A DNA stretch of 64,000 nt from JAXGXJ01 sp963816155 (GCA_963816155.1 CAWFJE010000005.1:62001-126000); one strand, 5' to 3'; positions 33,182 to 41,309 are shown, numbered from the stretch's first letter. Numbers and translations: made by a program. The notes: generated by a model from the sequence alone, not told the origin.

Positions 33182-35461
33182 TCAGAATATGGGGTCCATC
33201 ACCAAGGCCGGGTGCTCGTGCTCTTCCAGGAAGGGCATGAGTTCCTCGACCGTGGTCACCGAACGCTCGTCGGCGATCTTGTCCAAGAAGCCCGGATCGC
33301 CCTCGCGTTCGCACACCGCTTTCAGGTCTTCGGCCATGCCCTCTTTGAGGACGCTGGACATCCACACCACGCGCTTGAAACCACCCTCGGCGGAGATGAA
33401 CTTGCCGCTCAGCAGGAAGTACTTGCCCACTCCCATCATGCCCGGCGTCTGTAGACCACCACCGGCGATCCCGGCAAGAGTGGAGAACGTCATCCCCGCG
33501 GGGGTCATGCTCGGGTCCTCTCTGGACACCACCATGACCCCGTTGGCCTCCGGTATGAGCATGACGATGCACTCAAAGCAGCCGCAGGCGGTCATGGGGT
33601 CCTGCATGATGGAGTAGAGGCAGACGCGTTCCACCGTCTGGTGAGAGTTCTGATAGGCAAACTCGTTCGACCCCTGCCACACACCGAGATCCGGATCCAA
33701 GCAGATGCCTTTGGCGATGGGCTGATTGGGGCCGGTGGGGTTGATCTGGTTGGAGGCCTTGCAGTCGAGCCAGTTGTAGGCGCCGCATAGACCCAGGCGC
33801 TCGGGCGAGACCACACACACGTGGTTGGGGGCAAAGCTCTGACACAGCGTGCAGCTGTAGAACTCGTCCACGGAAGAGTCGACCATGTCGGCCAAGCGCA
33901 TGTTGCGAGTCTGATAGGCCTCACGAGCCTTGCCCAGCCACTCTTCGAAGGCTTCCGGGTCCGTGTACAGGGTCACCTGGACCTTGTCCACGATGGCACC
34001 GAAGTCGGCGTGGAAGCGGGCATAGAGGATGTCCCCCAGGTTCTTGAGCTGGAAGCCCTTGTCGACGGCCCCCTTGCTGAAGCGGATCCAGGTGATATCG
34101 CGCTGACCGATGTGCTGGATGCCCGAGGCCCCGTTGACGAAGTAGTGGAACTGGCGCTCGAGCACGGGCTCAAAGTCCTCCTGCATCTTGCGCCCGGCCA
34201 CCTCGGCCACGATCCCCAGGTTCATGGCGCCGCCCTCCGGCACCTCGTCGATGTCCGGCCCCACCACCCGGATGCGGCCGTCTTCGATCTCGTCCAATCC
34301 GGCCATGCGCAGGTACTCGAAGGCGTGGGCTTTCTGGCCGCCGAACTCCAGCCGCATGTCGCTCCGCCGCACCCGCTCGCCCTCGAAGGCACTCCCGTAG
34401 GGGACGGGTATGGGGACCTCGGTGATCTTGATCTTGACTCCGCGTATCTCCGTACAGCGCTGCACCAGGCGACGGGCCTTCTCGGTGTGGGTGTCGCCCT
34501 CGATGTCGTCGAAGGGCATGCTCACCACGTGCTCGTAGCGGGTGACGCCGGTAGGCAGGATCTGGGGGATGACGGTGTCGGCGATCACCGGGAAGCCGTA
34601 GTTGATGGCCCCGGCAGCAGCGGCGTACTTGAGGTCGTCGACTTCACCCAAAGCCAGGACGAAGGCAAACACCCGGAACTTGTTGTAGAGCAGGATGTCG
34701 CGGGTCTGGCCGCCCGACATGCCCCCGAAGGTGAGAGCCGAACGGGTGGCAAAGCCCAAGGCGTAGATGGCCGAGATGGTGTCGGTGCCGAAGGGGACGA
34801 TATATGTGTCGTACCCCATTTCCACGCCCTCTTCCATCAACTGATGGATGATGCTGCGGCCGTTGACGTTGCCGGAGAGGAACACCAGGATGTTCCGTTT
34901 CTGCAGTTCGCGCACGATGGAGACGGCAGCCTCGTTGCTGCGCGCCGCCCCTACGATGGCTGCGAAGCCCGGCATGCGACCGTCCACCAATTGGATACCC
35001 CACGCGCGCAGTTGGATGTCGTCGATGGGGCCGTTGGCATAGCCGCCGCCGCCTCCGCCGTTGCCGTCCGGGCTGGTGAAACTGGTCCCCGTCAAGTTCA
35101 GCCCGGGCAGCGGCTCCGGCTGCTGGCCGCGCGTGAAACGCACGGCCTCGATGGCCTCCATGGCCAATAGAGTGGCCGCGCCGCTATCCAACGTCTCCCC
35201 GAGGTACGGCAGCCACAGGCTCTCGCCGGGAGCGTCGGTGAGTAGCTGTCGGGCATGCGTCAGAGCCTCGCGAAGTTGTCCGAGATTGTCGACCTCCATG
35301 CCGGTGAAGCCCAGGATGACCGGCAGATGGTAAGCCGTGTTCGTGAAAGCGACGGGATGGTCCGGACCCAGGTCGTCGATGGCCGACTGCACCATCTGGT
35401 CGGCCTCATTGACTATCAGGTTGGCGCCGCGGATGGCGGCCTTGGCGATGTATCGCGACAT
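33182..35461 (-). CDS. acsB: Acetyl-CoA synthase (CODH/ACS alpha subunit)
   Basis: A 759-residue enzyme, slightly longer than the Moorella protein (729). It joins CO, methyl and CoA at the nickel-containing A-cluster. Cluster ligands are present: CTLC, then Cys in NHVCVV and GLCGAY, and the Cys-Gly-Cys that holds distal nickel in ACGCFECI. The N-terminal CO-channel domain and middle domain are complete. An odd feature is a glycine run (GNGGGGGGYANG, about residues 132-143) coded by a GCC-rich repeat on the + strand. The ATG follows GGAGGACAAGGAG and lies 12 bases after the cooS stop. Confidence 0.96.
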   Translation of the reverse strand: MSRYIAKAAIRGANLIVNEADQMVQSAIDDLGPDHPVAFTNTAYHLPVILGFTGMEVDNLGQLREALTHARQLLTDAPGESLWLPYLGETLDSGAATLLAMEAIEAVRFTRGQQPEPLPGLNLTGTSFTSPDGNGGGGGGYANGPIDDIQLRAWGIQLVDGRMPGFAAIVGAARSNEAAVSIVRELQKRNILVFLSGNVNGRSIIHQLMEEGVEMGYDTYIVPFGTDTISAIYALGFATRSALTFGGMSGGQTRDILLYNKFRVFAFVLALGEVDDLKYAAAAGAINYGFPVIADTVIPQILPTGVTRYEHVVSMPFDDIEGDTHTEKARRLVQRCTEIRGVKIKITEVPIPVPYGSAFEGERVRRSDMRLEFGGQKAHAFEYLRMAGLDEIEDGRIRVVGPDIDEVPEGGAMNLGIVAEVAGRKMQEDFEPVLERQFHYFVNGASGIQHIGQRDITWIRFSKGAVDKGFQLKNLGDILYARFHADFGAIVDKVQVTLYTDPEAFEEWLGKAREAYQTRNMRLADMVDSSVDEFYSCTLCQSFAPNHVCVVSPERLGLCGAYNWLDCKASNQINPTGPNQPIAKGICLDPDLGVWQGSNEFAYQNSHQTVERVCLYSIMQDPMTACGCFECIVMLIPEANGVMVVSREDPSMTPAGMTFSTLAGIAGGGLQTPGMMGVGKYFLLSGKFISAEGGFKRVVWMSSVLKEGMAEDLKAVCEREGDPGFLDKIADERSVTTVEELMPFLEEHEHPALVMDPIF

Positions 35462-35473
35462 CTCCTTGTCCTC

Positions 35474-37453
35474 CTATCCGACCGCAGGCGTTTTCGTGGA
35501 GTACATGTTCAGCAACTCATCGGCGTCGGCCTCCGCAAGCACCTCCTCCATCAGACGGTCACCGCTGTCGCCGAAGCGCTCAGCGTCGTACTCGTCCAGG
35601 CTGAGAGCCAATCGCTTCGCGTCGATGTGCGCCAACGCCTTCTTCGTCAGCTCGTCGAGGTCGGGCTCGAACTCGATCCCCCCACCGAAGCGGCGCATCC
35701 AGCCGTCGCGCATGAGTTCAACCACCTCCGGACTGTTGCCCACCGGCGTGGGCAGGCCGAAGAGGACATACGCCCCCGAGGCCGCGCAGTACGAACCGAT
35801 GGACAGGGCTTTCTCCGACATGTACTCCGGGCAGATGCCCACCGCGGGCAGGTCGGAAACGTCCTCACCCAGGCCGCCTTCTGTGGCGCATTCGGTGAGG
35901 ATGGTGAGGATGCGCGAGTTGTCCACGCACGACCCCACATGGATCACCGGCGGTATGCCGATGGCCTCGCAGACCTCGCGCAGACCGGCCCCCGCCTGCT
36001 CCATGAACTCCGGTCTGAGGTAACCGTACTTGGCGGCGCCGGTGGCTGCGCAGCCGGTGACTACCACCAGCACATCGTTGCGGATGAGTTCCGCGATGAT
36101 CTGCGTGGTGGGAGCGTCCTGGGTCACGCGGGCGTTGTTGCAGCCCACCACCGCGGCCAGGCCGCGGATGCGTCCGGCGGCCACGGCATCGTTCAGAGGC
36201 CGGAAGGACCCCCGGTACAAGCCGCCCTGCATGTAACGCACGTACTCGTGAGAGAAGCCGGCGATGAGGGCTTCTTGAGTATCAGGGATGCCGGTGGCGC
36301 CCCGGTTGGGGAAATTGTCGATGGCCGCACGCACGATGTCTTTGGCGCTCTGGTAGGCATGCCGCTCGTCGAACTCCATGTGCTCGGCGCCCTCTATGCG
36401 GGCCTTCACCGAAGTGGTGATGAGCTTGGTGTGGTAGTGGGACGCCACCTGGGCCAGGGCCTGCATGATGCACTGCACGTCGACGACCATGACGTCCACC
36501 GCGCCGGTGGCGATCGCCAACTCCTGCGAGAGGAAGTTCCCCGCCGGAGGGATGCCGTGACGCATCAGGACCTCGTTGGCCGTGCAGCAGATGCCGGCCA
36601 GGTTGATGCCGTTGGCTCCCTTGCTCTTTGCATACTCGAGGAGTTCCGGATCGGTCGAAGCGGCCACGATCATCTCCGACAGCGTCGGCTCATGTCCGTG
36701 CACCACTAGGTTCACCTCGTCGTCCTTGAGGACGCCCAGGTTTACCTGGCTGCGCAGAGGGGTGGGAGTGCCGAACAGGATGTCGGTGAGGTCGGTGGCC
36801 AGCATCGACCCGCCCCAGCCGTCCGACAGGGACGCGCACAGGACCTGATCGAGGATGTTCTCCGCATCCTGGTCGACCCCCATGTGCGTCCGGTGCATGA
36901 GTTCGACGACTTCCCGGTCGATGCCCCTGGGGGCGATCCGTTCCTTGCGCCACAGCTCCTGCCTGGTCGGTGTGGCCCGGCCGATGTACGTGAGTTCCCC
37001 CGCCTGCTTTCCGAACTCGGCCAGCGCGGCCTCGGCTACGTCGCGGGCCACCTCGTTGACCGGCCGACCCTGACTCTTGATGCCCAGGTAGCCTGCGACC
37101 GCGTGCAGCTTGGCTTCGTCACGTATGCGGAAGCCTTCACTCTCGCCCTCAGCCACCGAGAGCAGCGCGAAGGCTATCCCCCGGCCATGATCGGAATGCG
37201 CCGCCGATCCCGCGGCCACGGCTCGCGCGAAATTGCGGGCAGCCACCGTGGCACGAGTGGCGCCGCACACCCCTCGGTCGACCTTCCCCACCAGCCGGCA
37301 GGGACCCATGGCACACACCCTACAGCAGCCACTCTCTGCGCCGATGGCGCAGGGCCTGATCTTGGCCGCCCGGTCGAATGCCGTCTCTACAACTCCTTCG
37401 CAGCCTGCCAGCACCTCACACACAGCCGCGTCTTGGCTTCTCTCATCCGCCAT
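35474..37453 (-). CDS. acsA: Carbon monoxide dehydrogenase catalytic subunit (AcsA/CooS)
   Basis: A 659-residue Ni-Fe CO dehydrogenase, normal for the bacterial CooS/AcsA family. Surface B/D-cluster Cys are in ESGCCRVCAMGPCR near residue 42. C-cluster ligands are within GICCTANE, VVGCNNARV, VTGCAATGAAKYG and GSCVDNSR, plus CPEYMSEKA. It reduces CO2 to CO with ferredoxin electrons, and the CO is channelled to AcsB. Placement directly before acsB argues for the synthase-associated form rather than a free CooS. Confidence 0.96.
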   Translation of the reverse strand: MADERSQDAAVCEVLAGCEGVVETAFDRAAKIRPCAIGAESGCCRVCAMGPCRLVGKVDRGVCGATRATVAARNFARAVAAGSAAHSDHGRGIAFALLSVAEGESEGFRIRDEAKLHAVAGYLGIKSQGRPVNEVARDVAEAALAEFGKQAGELTYIGRATPTRQELWRKERIAPRGIDREVVELMHRTHMGVDQDAENILDQVLCASLSDGWGGSMLATDLTDILFGTPTPLRSQVNLGVLKDDEVNLVVHGHEPTLSEMIVAASTDPELLEYAKSKGANGINLAGICCTANEVLMRHGIPPAGNFLSQELAIATGAVDVMVVDVQCIMQALAQVASHYHTKLITTSVKARIEGAEHMEFDERHAYQSAKDIVRAAIDNFPNRGATGIPDTQEALIAGFSHEYVRYMQGGLYRGSFRPLNDAVAAGRIRGLAAVVGCNNARVTQDAPTTQIIAELIRNDVLVVVTGCAATGAAKYGYLRPEFMEQAGAGLREVCEAIGIPPVIHVGSCVDNSRILTILTECATEGGLGEDVSDLPAVGICPEYMSEKALSIGSYCAASGAYVLFGLPTPVGNSPEVVELMRDGWMRRFGGGIEFEPDLDELTKKALAHIDAKRLALSLDEYDAERFGDSGDRLMEEVLAEADADELLNMYSTKTPAVG

Positions 37454-37519
37454 CCTTCATCACTCCTACGAGGAAGGGACACATTCCTGAAACATCGGTG
37501 GGATACGTTCCTTGGAGCA

Positions 37520-37852
37520 TCAGTAGCGCCGGAAATCGCCGGCCATCTCGCGGTCTTTGCGCTCAGTCGTGGTGGTCCGTTGGATGACTCCATACCATGC
37601 TGAGCCGTCCTTGTGCCGCTCCGGGAACCCTCCCACCGCCGGCACCTGATCGGGGGGATAACCGGCTGCGCTGAGCGCCTCACGGAGGGCCGAAGCGGAA
37701 GTCGCCGCCTCGTCGAAGCTGACCGCGACCTTGCGTCGCGCCGCGCTGGCCCGCACCTCGGAGACGCCCGTCAGGGCCAGTAGCACCTCCCTGACTCGCA
37801 GTACGTGATGATCGGCGTACATAGTTGGCACACTGATGGTCAGGTCGTTCAT
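37520..37852 (-). CDS. HMA-like small protein lacking the metal-binding CXXC
   Basis: A 110-residue protein whose first 70 residues follow the ferredoxin-like heavy-metal-associated pattern (MNDLTISVPTMYADHHVLRV, LLALTGVSEVRASAARRKVAVSFDE, LREALSAAGYPP). The usual MxCxxC of copper chaperones is replaced by MYADHH, so any metal site would use His/Asp. Start ATG 37852; another ATG at 37912 is possible. It sits in the acs operon between cooC and acsA, so a role in nickel handling is a reasonable guess. Confidence 0.7.
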   Translation of the reverse strand: MNDLTISVPTMYADHHVLRVREVLLALTGVSEVRASAARRKVAVSFDEAATSASALREALSAAGYPPDQVPAVGGFPERHKDGSAWYGVIQRTTTTERKDREMAGDFRRY

Positions 37853-37948
37853 CGCCGCACCTTTCCACTCTTCGCTGGTAGCAACGCTATTCCCGTTCCC
37901 GCTATCTGCCAAAGCTGGGAGTATACCCCTACGAGTTTACAACATTCC

Positions 37949-38722
37949 TCATAGGAGTCCCGTGACCCGCGCGATGGACTCGACTCGGGCGGCTACTTCA
38001 GGCGCAAGATCGTAGACGGCAGCCCCCTGCATGTCGGCCTTGATCACCCGCTGGTCCAGGGGGAGCCAACCGGCCAGCTCGAGTGGATCGATACGCTCCC
38101 GGATGAAGTCGAGATCATCCTCGGAGCCCACCTTGTTAGCAACCGCCCACAACGCCGGAATGCCGAGATCGCGAGCCAGACGCGCAATGTCGGCGGCCAC
38201 CGTGAGGCTGCGCTGCCCCGGTTCCACCACGATGAACATGGCGTCTACGGAGGCGGCGGTTCCGCGCCCCAGGTGCTCCAGCCCGGCCACGAGATCGAGC
38301 AGCACCGTCTCGCGTTCGCGCAGGAGCAGGTAGGTGACGAGGGCGCGGAGCACGCTGTTCTCCGGACACACGCAGCCGGCGCCGGCGCCTTTGACCGTAC
38401 CCATCTCCAGCAGACGTATGCCCCGATGCGACACCGAGAACCGGGCTGGGATGTCTTCGACCCTCGGATTGAGCCGAAAGTAAGCCCCAGACTCGCCTGG
38501 ACGGGAACCCGTGCGTTCTTCGATAAGGTCTCTCATCTCCACGACGGGTGCCACTTGAGCCAGCAATTCCTCAGGAAATCCCAGAGCTTGCCCCAGCGTG
38601 GGGTTGGGGTCGGCGTCGATGGCATATACCGTCTCCCCGGCAGCAGCCAAAACGTAGGCCAGAAGGCTGCTGAAAGTGGTCTTGCCTACTCCGCCTTTGC
38701 CTGCGACCGCTACCTTAGCCAT
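37949..38722 (-). CDS. cooC: CooC-type nickel-insertion ATPase (second copy)
   Basis: A 257-residue CooC-family ATPase. Deviant Walker A is GKGGVGKTT, the metal-binding CXC is in AGCVCPENSVLRAL (about residue 137) and DLVAGLEHLGRGTA follows. CooC dimers bind one nickel through the paired CXC and deliver it to the C-cluster of CO dehydrogenase. It is upstream of the HMA-like gene and acsA, and its start overlaps the preceding zinc-ribbon gene by 8 bases. Confidence 0.92.
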   Translation of the reverse strand: MAKVAVAGKGGVGKTTFSSLLAYVLAAAGETVYAIDADPNPTLGQALGFPEELLAQVAPVVEMRDLIEERTGSRPGESGAYFRLNPRVEDIPARFSVSHRGIRLLEMGTVKGAGAGCVCPENSVLRALVTYLLLRERETVLLDLVAGLEHLGRGTAASVDAMFIVVEPGQRSLTVAADIARLARDLGIPALWAVANKVGSEDDLDFIRERIDPLELAGWLPLDQRVIKADMQGAAVYDLAPEVAARVESIARVTGLL

Positions 38723-39020
38723 CTTTCAGCCCACCTCCTTCGCCCGGCCCTCCGTGCAGGGCAATCCAGCGCTCCTCACCCAGGCACTCCCGCGCCTTCA
38801 CACACCATTCCACGCAGGAAGGGACGTTCTCTTTGTGGACCGGCTCCCGGCAATGCGGGCACCTCACGCGGGTCTCGTCGGAGAACATCTCCACCTCACC
38901 GCCGCACGCCGGGCAGCGATGGAGCGATACCCGCAGGCTCCTTCCGTCTTGCCCTGGACAGTGACCTGGCATCCGTCCTGCCTTCCGTCGGTGTCGGCGT
39001 CCTCGACCCTCAGTGTCCAT
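38715..39020 (-). CDS. Small zinc-ribbon protein at the head of the acs operon
   Basis: A 101-residue protein (or about 86 if the ATG near 38975, preceded by GGAAGG, is used). It has two CxxC pairs (HRCPACGG, VRCPHCREPV), forming a zinc ribbon, and a C-terminal Cys motif VPSCVEWCVKARECLGEE. Comparable small Cys-rich proteins are seen near anaerobic redox genes, but I do not recognise a characterised family. It may bind zinc, iron or nickel, and is the promoter-proximal gene of the acs operon. Confidence 0.6.
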   Translation of the reverse strand: MDTEGRGRRHRRKAGRMPGHCPGQDGRSLRVSLHRCPACGGEVEMFSDETRVRCPHCREPVHKENVPSCVEWCVKARECLGEERWIALHGGPGEGGGLKDG

Positions 39021-39117
39021 GTCTTCCCCGAATACTACGCTGGTATGCCTTGGTCCGCTTGCGGGTAGATACCAACATGAAGTCGAGGCCGAGAGACAGC
39101 GTGTGCGGGAGTTCACC

Positions 39118-39316
39118 ATGGAAAGCGCGGACACTGCCCAGGACCTTGAAGAGAGGATCGCCGAACTGAAACGGCGTTGGCCGGCCCATTCGGTCCCACC
39201 CCTCTCTGTGGGACGAACTGGAGGAACTGGAAGACCGGCTCGAGTCAGCGCGGGCTCGTGATGACCCCCCCGGGGAGATAGATGGCAGGGAAGATAGCTC
39301 TGGTCGACTACCATAA
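39118..39316 (+). pseudogene. Small helical protein gene with an apparent single-base frameshift
   Basis: An ATG after GGGAG begins MESADTAQDLEERIAEL and KRRWPAHSVPP, then the frame breaks in a CCCC run (39199-39202). Removing one C gives the natural continuation SLWDELEELEDRLESARARDD, an amphipathic acidic helix. As given, the first frame stops at 39259-39261; the corrected frame runs to TAA at 39314-39316, overlapping the next gene. A seven-C run at 39265-39271 could hide another length error. Probably an intact gene of about 55-65 codons misread at a homopolymer, or a recent mutation. Function unknown. Confidence 0.55.
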
Positions 39317-39497
39317 GTGCGACCCCGGCGGATGCGAGCGAGGAGTCTGTGCCGCCGCTCTCGTCTGCCCTCAGAGGTCGCTTGTGCAGGAAGAGCCCTA
39401 CGAGGTGCCGATGGCGGGCCCCTTTCCCTGCAAGGGCTGTGGTGACTGCGCGCGCACGTGCACGGCGGGGGCCATCCGCGTCGTGATGATGGGTTGA
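39282..39497 (+). CDS. Small ferredoxin-like iron-sulfur protein
   Basis: A 71-residue protein with eight Cys arranged as KCDPGGCERGVCAAALVCP and PCKGCGDCARTC, enough for two [4Fe-4S] clusters. The first motif has wider spacing than a classical C-x2-C-x2-C site. It is divergent from the CO dehydrogenase operon and followed by two small genes, the second of which is cooT, so it may serve as electron carrier (CooF-like in role) for CO dehydrogenase. Confidence 0.78.
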   Translation: MAGKIALVDYHKCDPGGCERGVCAAALVCPQRSLVQEEPYEVPMAGPFPCKGCGDCARTCTAGAIRVVMMG

Positions 39498-39550
39498 ACC
39501 GGGTCCTTGATCTACCGACCCCAGCGAACATCCACGGAAGGAGCGAGCAT

Positions 39551-39757
39551 ATGGAAGCCGACATGAAGGAACTCGAAGCCTTGCTGGAATACCTGGTCAA
39601 GCACAACGAGGACCATGCTGAGGAGTTGATGGGTCTAGCCGTCCGCGCTCGGTCCTTGGGAATGGCAGAGACCTACGAGCATCTGATCATTGGTGTCGAA
39701 CAGATGAACGGATCGAACGAGAGTCTGCGGGCGGCCCTCGAGGCCCTGCGAGGTTGA
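39551..39757 (+). CDS. Small helical His/Glu-containing protein next to cooT
   Basis: A 68-residue, fully helical-looking protein (MEADMKELEALLEYL, HNEDHAEELMGLA, YEHLIIGVEQMN). The start follows a very good GAAGGAG site. Four His and many Glu could bind a divalent metal. It is directly upstream of cooT (1-base gap), which suggests a part in nickel trafficking for CO dehydrogenase; this rests on position only. Confidence 0.65.
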   Translation: MEADMKELEALLEYLVKHNEDHAEELMGLAVRARSLGMAETYEHLIIGVEQMNGSNESLRAALEALRG

Positions 39758-39758
39758 C

Positions 39759-39974
39759 ATGTGCCTGGCGAAAGTCTACGTAGATGACGCGAGCGGGACG
39801 GACGGCGCCGAAAACGCGCCGCCCCGACTGGTGATGGAGAACGTCACCAGAATCCTGGTCGATGGAACGACGATACACGTGGCCTCGCTTCTCGGGCAGA
39901 CCGAGGAGGTCCAGGGCCGAATCGAGAGCATGGATTTCGTGGAAGGACGGCTTCTCATCGTTGGGACCGCCTGA
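39759..39974 (+). CDS. cooT: CooT-family nickel-binding protein
   Basis: A 71-residue protein starting MCLAKVYV, the hallmark of CooT, in which Cys2 supplies the nickel ligand. The rest (VTRILVDGTTIHVASLLGQ, RIESMDFVEGRLLIV) fits the small beta-barrel of this family. It follows the helical small gene by one base and lies divergent from the acs/coo operon, consistent with nickel supply to CO dehydrogenase. Confidence 0.88.
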   Translation: MCLAKVYVDDASGTDGAENAPPRLVMENVTRILVDGTTIHVASLLGQTEEVQGRIESMDFVEGRLLIVGTA

Positions 39975-40002
39975 GAGCGTTTCGAAAGAAGGAGGTCCCC
40001 AG

Positions 40003-40371
40003 ATGGGACGCTACGTGCATTTCGAGCATTACGTCGACGACCCGCAGAAGGCCGTGGAGTTCTACCAGAAGGTGTTCGACTGGGCGGGCCAGCAGTGGGG
40101 CGAGATCCCCTACTGGCTGATCACGTCGGGGCCGGACGAGCAGCCGGGTATCAACGGCGGCATAGGGAGCTCACCGCCTCCCAATGGGCAGAAGGTGGTC
40201 AATGTGCTCGGCGTCGATGACATCGACGATGCCGTGCGAAGGTCCCAGGAGGCCGGGGCAGTGGTGCTCCAAGAGAAGATGGCCATCCCGGGAATGGGCT
40301 GGGCCGCCTACCTCACCGACCCCACAGACGTGGTGTTCGGGATCTTCATGCAGGATAGCGAGGCCGCCTGA
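40003..40371 (+). CDS. VOC-family (glyoxalase/bleomycin-resistance fold) protein
   Basis: A 122-residue protein of the vicinal oxygen chelate fold: VHFEHYVDDPQKAVEFYQKVF at the N-terminus and a second half with VDDIDDAV and GWAAYLTDPTDVVFGIF. The start ATG 40003 has AAGGAGGT upstream; homology does not extend into the longer open frame. The subgroup (PhnB/glyoxalase-like) has no assigned substrate. Probably the last gene of the small + strand cluster. Confidence 0.85.
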   Translation: MGRYVHFEHYVDDPQKAVEFYQKVFDWAGQQWGEIPYWLITSGPDEQPGINGGIGSSPPPNGQKVVNVLGVDDIDDAVRRSQEAGAVVLQEKMAIPGMGWAAYLTDPTDVVFGIFMQDSEAA

Positions 40372-40465
40372 GCCGAGCCGCTTCGCCGCCTGCCTAGCAG
40401 GCCGCCGAACAGCGAAGCCTTGGCCGCCTGGGCGCACCTTCCGGGGCGATGCTTCGTCGTCGGTC

Positions 40466-40490
40466 GCGCGAATAGCGCTGCTATTCGCGC
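40466..40490. terminator. Hairpin between convergent VOC and TrmO-like genes
   Basis: Perfect 11-bp inverted repeat (GCGCGAATAGC, loop GCT, GCTATTCGCGC), followed on the + strand by TTCCTGCTTCC. It sits in a 215-base spacer between two convergent genes and likely stops transcription from either side. Confidence 0.65.
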
Positions 40491-40586
40491 TTCCTGCTTC
40501 CTTGTCTCGCCCGCGGCACGCGCACTCATGCGGCGAAGCGTCATTGTTCAGCAGCCTGCGTAGCGACGCCCTCGCGGGCGGCGCGC

Positions 40587-41171
40587 TCAGCCCGCGGCAG
40601 CAGCCGGTGCGCGATATCCTTGCCGGCCTCGTTCTTGGACCGTCCGCTCGTCAAGGGGGTCCTGCCAGCCGTTGCGGGTGGTCTGGCGATAGTCGAAGCG
40701 GGCCGTGTATGGCTTGACGTCGAGGAGCGGCGTACCGTCCAGGATGTCGACGCCCTCTACGAAGAGGATGTCGCCTTCACGGCGCACCAGTTCGACTACG
40801 CTCAGACCGATGCCGTTAGGGCGGAAGCACGACCTCGTGGCGAAGATCCCCCGCTCCACGTCTTCCAGGAAGGGCTTGACGATGAGCTTCGCGGGCTGGG
40901 CCCTGTCCATATGGAACAGTAGATAGATGTGCGAGAAGCCCTCGATGTCCTGAAGACCGGCGGCATACTCCGGGTAGATCTCGACCAAGCCTGTACACCC
41001 CTGGGCAAAGACCGGCTGCACCGGAGTCTTGTCGATACAGGTATGCTCGCTATGGATGACGCCGATGGGCCTCATCACGATCTCCGCCGGCGTCTGCGCG
41101 CCCTCCGCCGGCGTCTGCACGCCCTCCTTTGGCTCCTTCCGCCTTCCTTCTCCCTCGAGACCATCTGCCAT
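40587..41171 (-). CDS. TrmO/TsaA-family tRNA methyltransferase-like protein
   Basis: A 194-residue protein with a TsaA (YaeB) domain: MRPIGVIHSEH, GLQDIEGFSHIYLLFHMD, FATRSCFRPNGIGLSVVEL, DGTPLLDVKPYTARFD. E. coli TrmO N6-methylates the threonylcarbamoyl-A37 of tRNA; shorter relatives often sit near molybdenum genes. An N-terminal duplicated segment (GVQTPAE, GAQTPAE) comes from a short tandem DNA repeat. ATG 41171 is chosen because sequence upstream runs into the control region. Divergent from modA across palindromic operators. Confidence 0.83.
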   Translation of the reverse strand: MADGLEGEGRRKEPKEGVQTPAEGAQTPAEIVMRPIGVIHSEHTCIDKTPVQPVFAQGCTGLVEIYPEYAAGLQDIEGFSHIYLLFHMDRAQPAKLIVKPFLEDVERGIFATRSCFRPNGIGLSVVELVRREGDILFVEGVDILDGTPLLDVKPYTARFDYRQTTRNGWQDPLDERTVQERGRQGYRAPAAAAG

Positions 41172-41250
41172 TGCCGGCCACCTTCCCCTGACACATACTC
41201 TTGCGACACAACACCCGCCCGCGCCGCTTGCGCCTGCTGCGCTCTTAGCG

Positions 41251-41294
41251 TTATACTGCGCGAAGTATAATTCGTTGTACTCTCCACAGTATAA
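41251..41294. promoter_or_regulatory. Two tandem palindromic operators in the modA/TrmO-like divergent promoter
   Basis: TTATACT-N6-AGTATAA at 41251-41270 (perfect) and TTGTACT-N6-AGTATAA at 41275-41294 (one mismatch), with centres 24 bases apart. Each right arm contains TATAAT, so an operator can cover a -10 element. The second ends just before the modA ribosome binding site. The spacing places two protein dimers on nearly the same DNA face. Location before modA suggests a molybdate- or tungstate-responsive regulator, but the sequence is not an exact E. coli ModE box. Confidence 0.72.
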
Positions 41295-41309
41295 TTGAAG
41301 GAGCCGGGA

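Noticed and set aside
33821..35170. + strand open frame of 449 codons inside acsB
   Set aside because: Antisense to intact acetyl-CoA synthase with its A-cluster ligands; no independent support.
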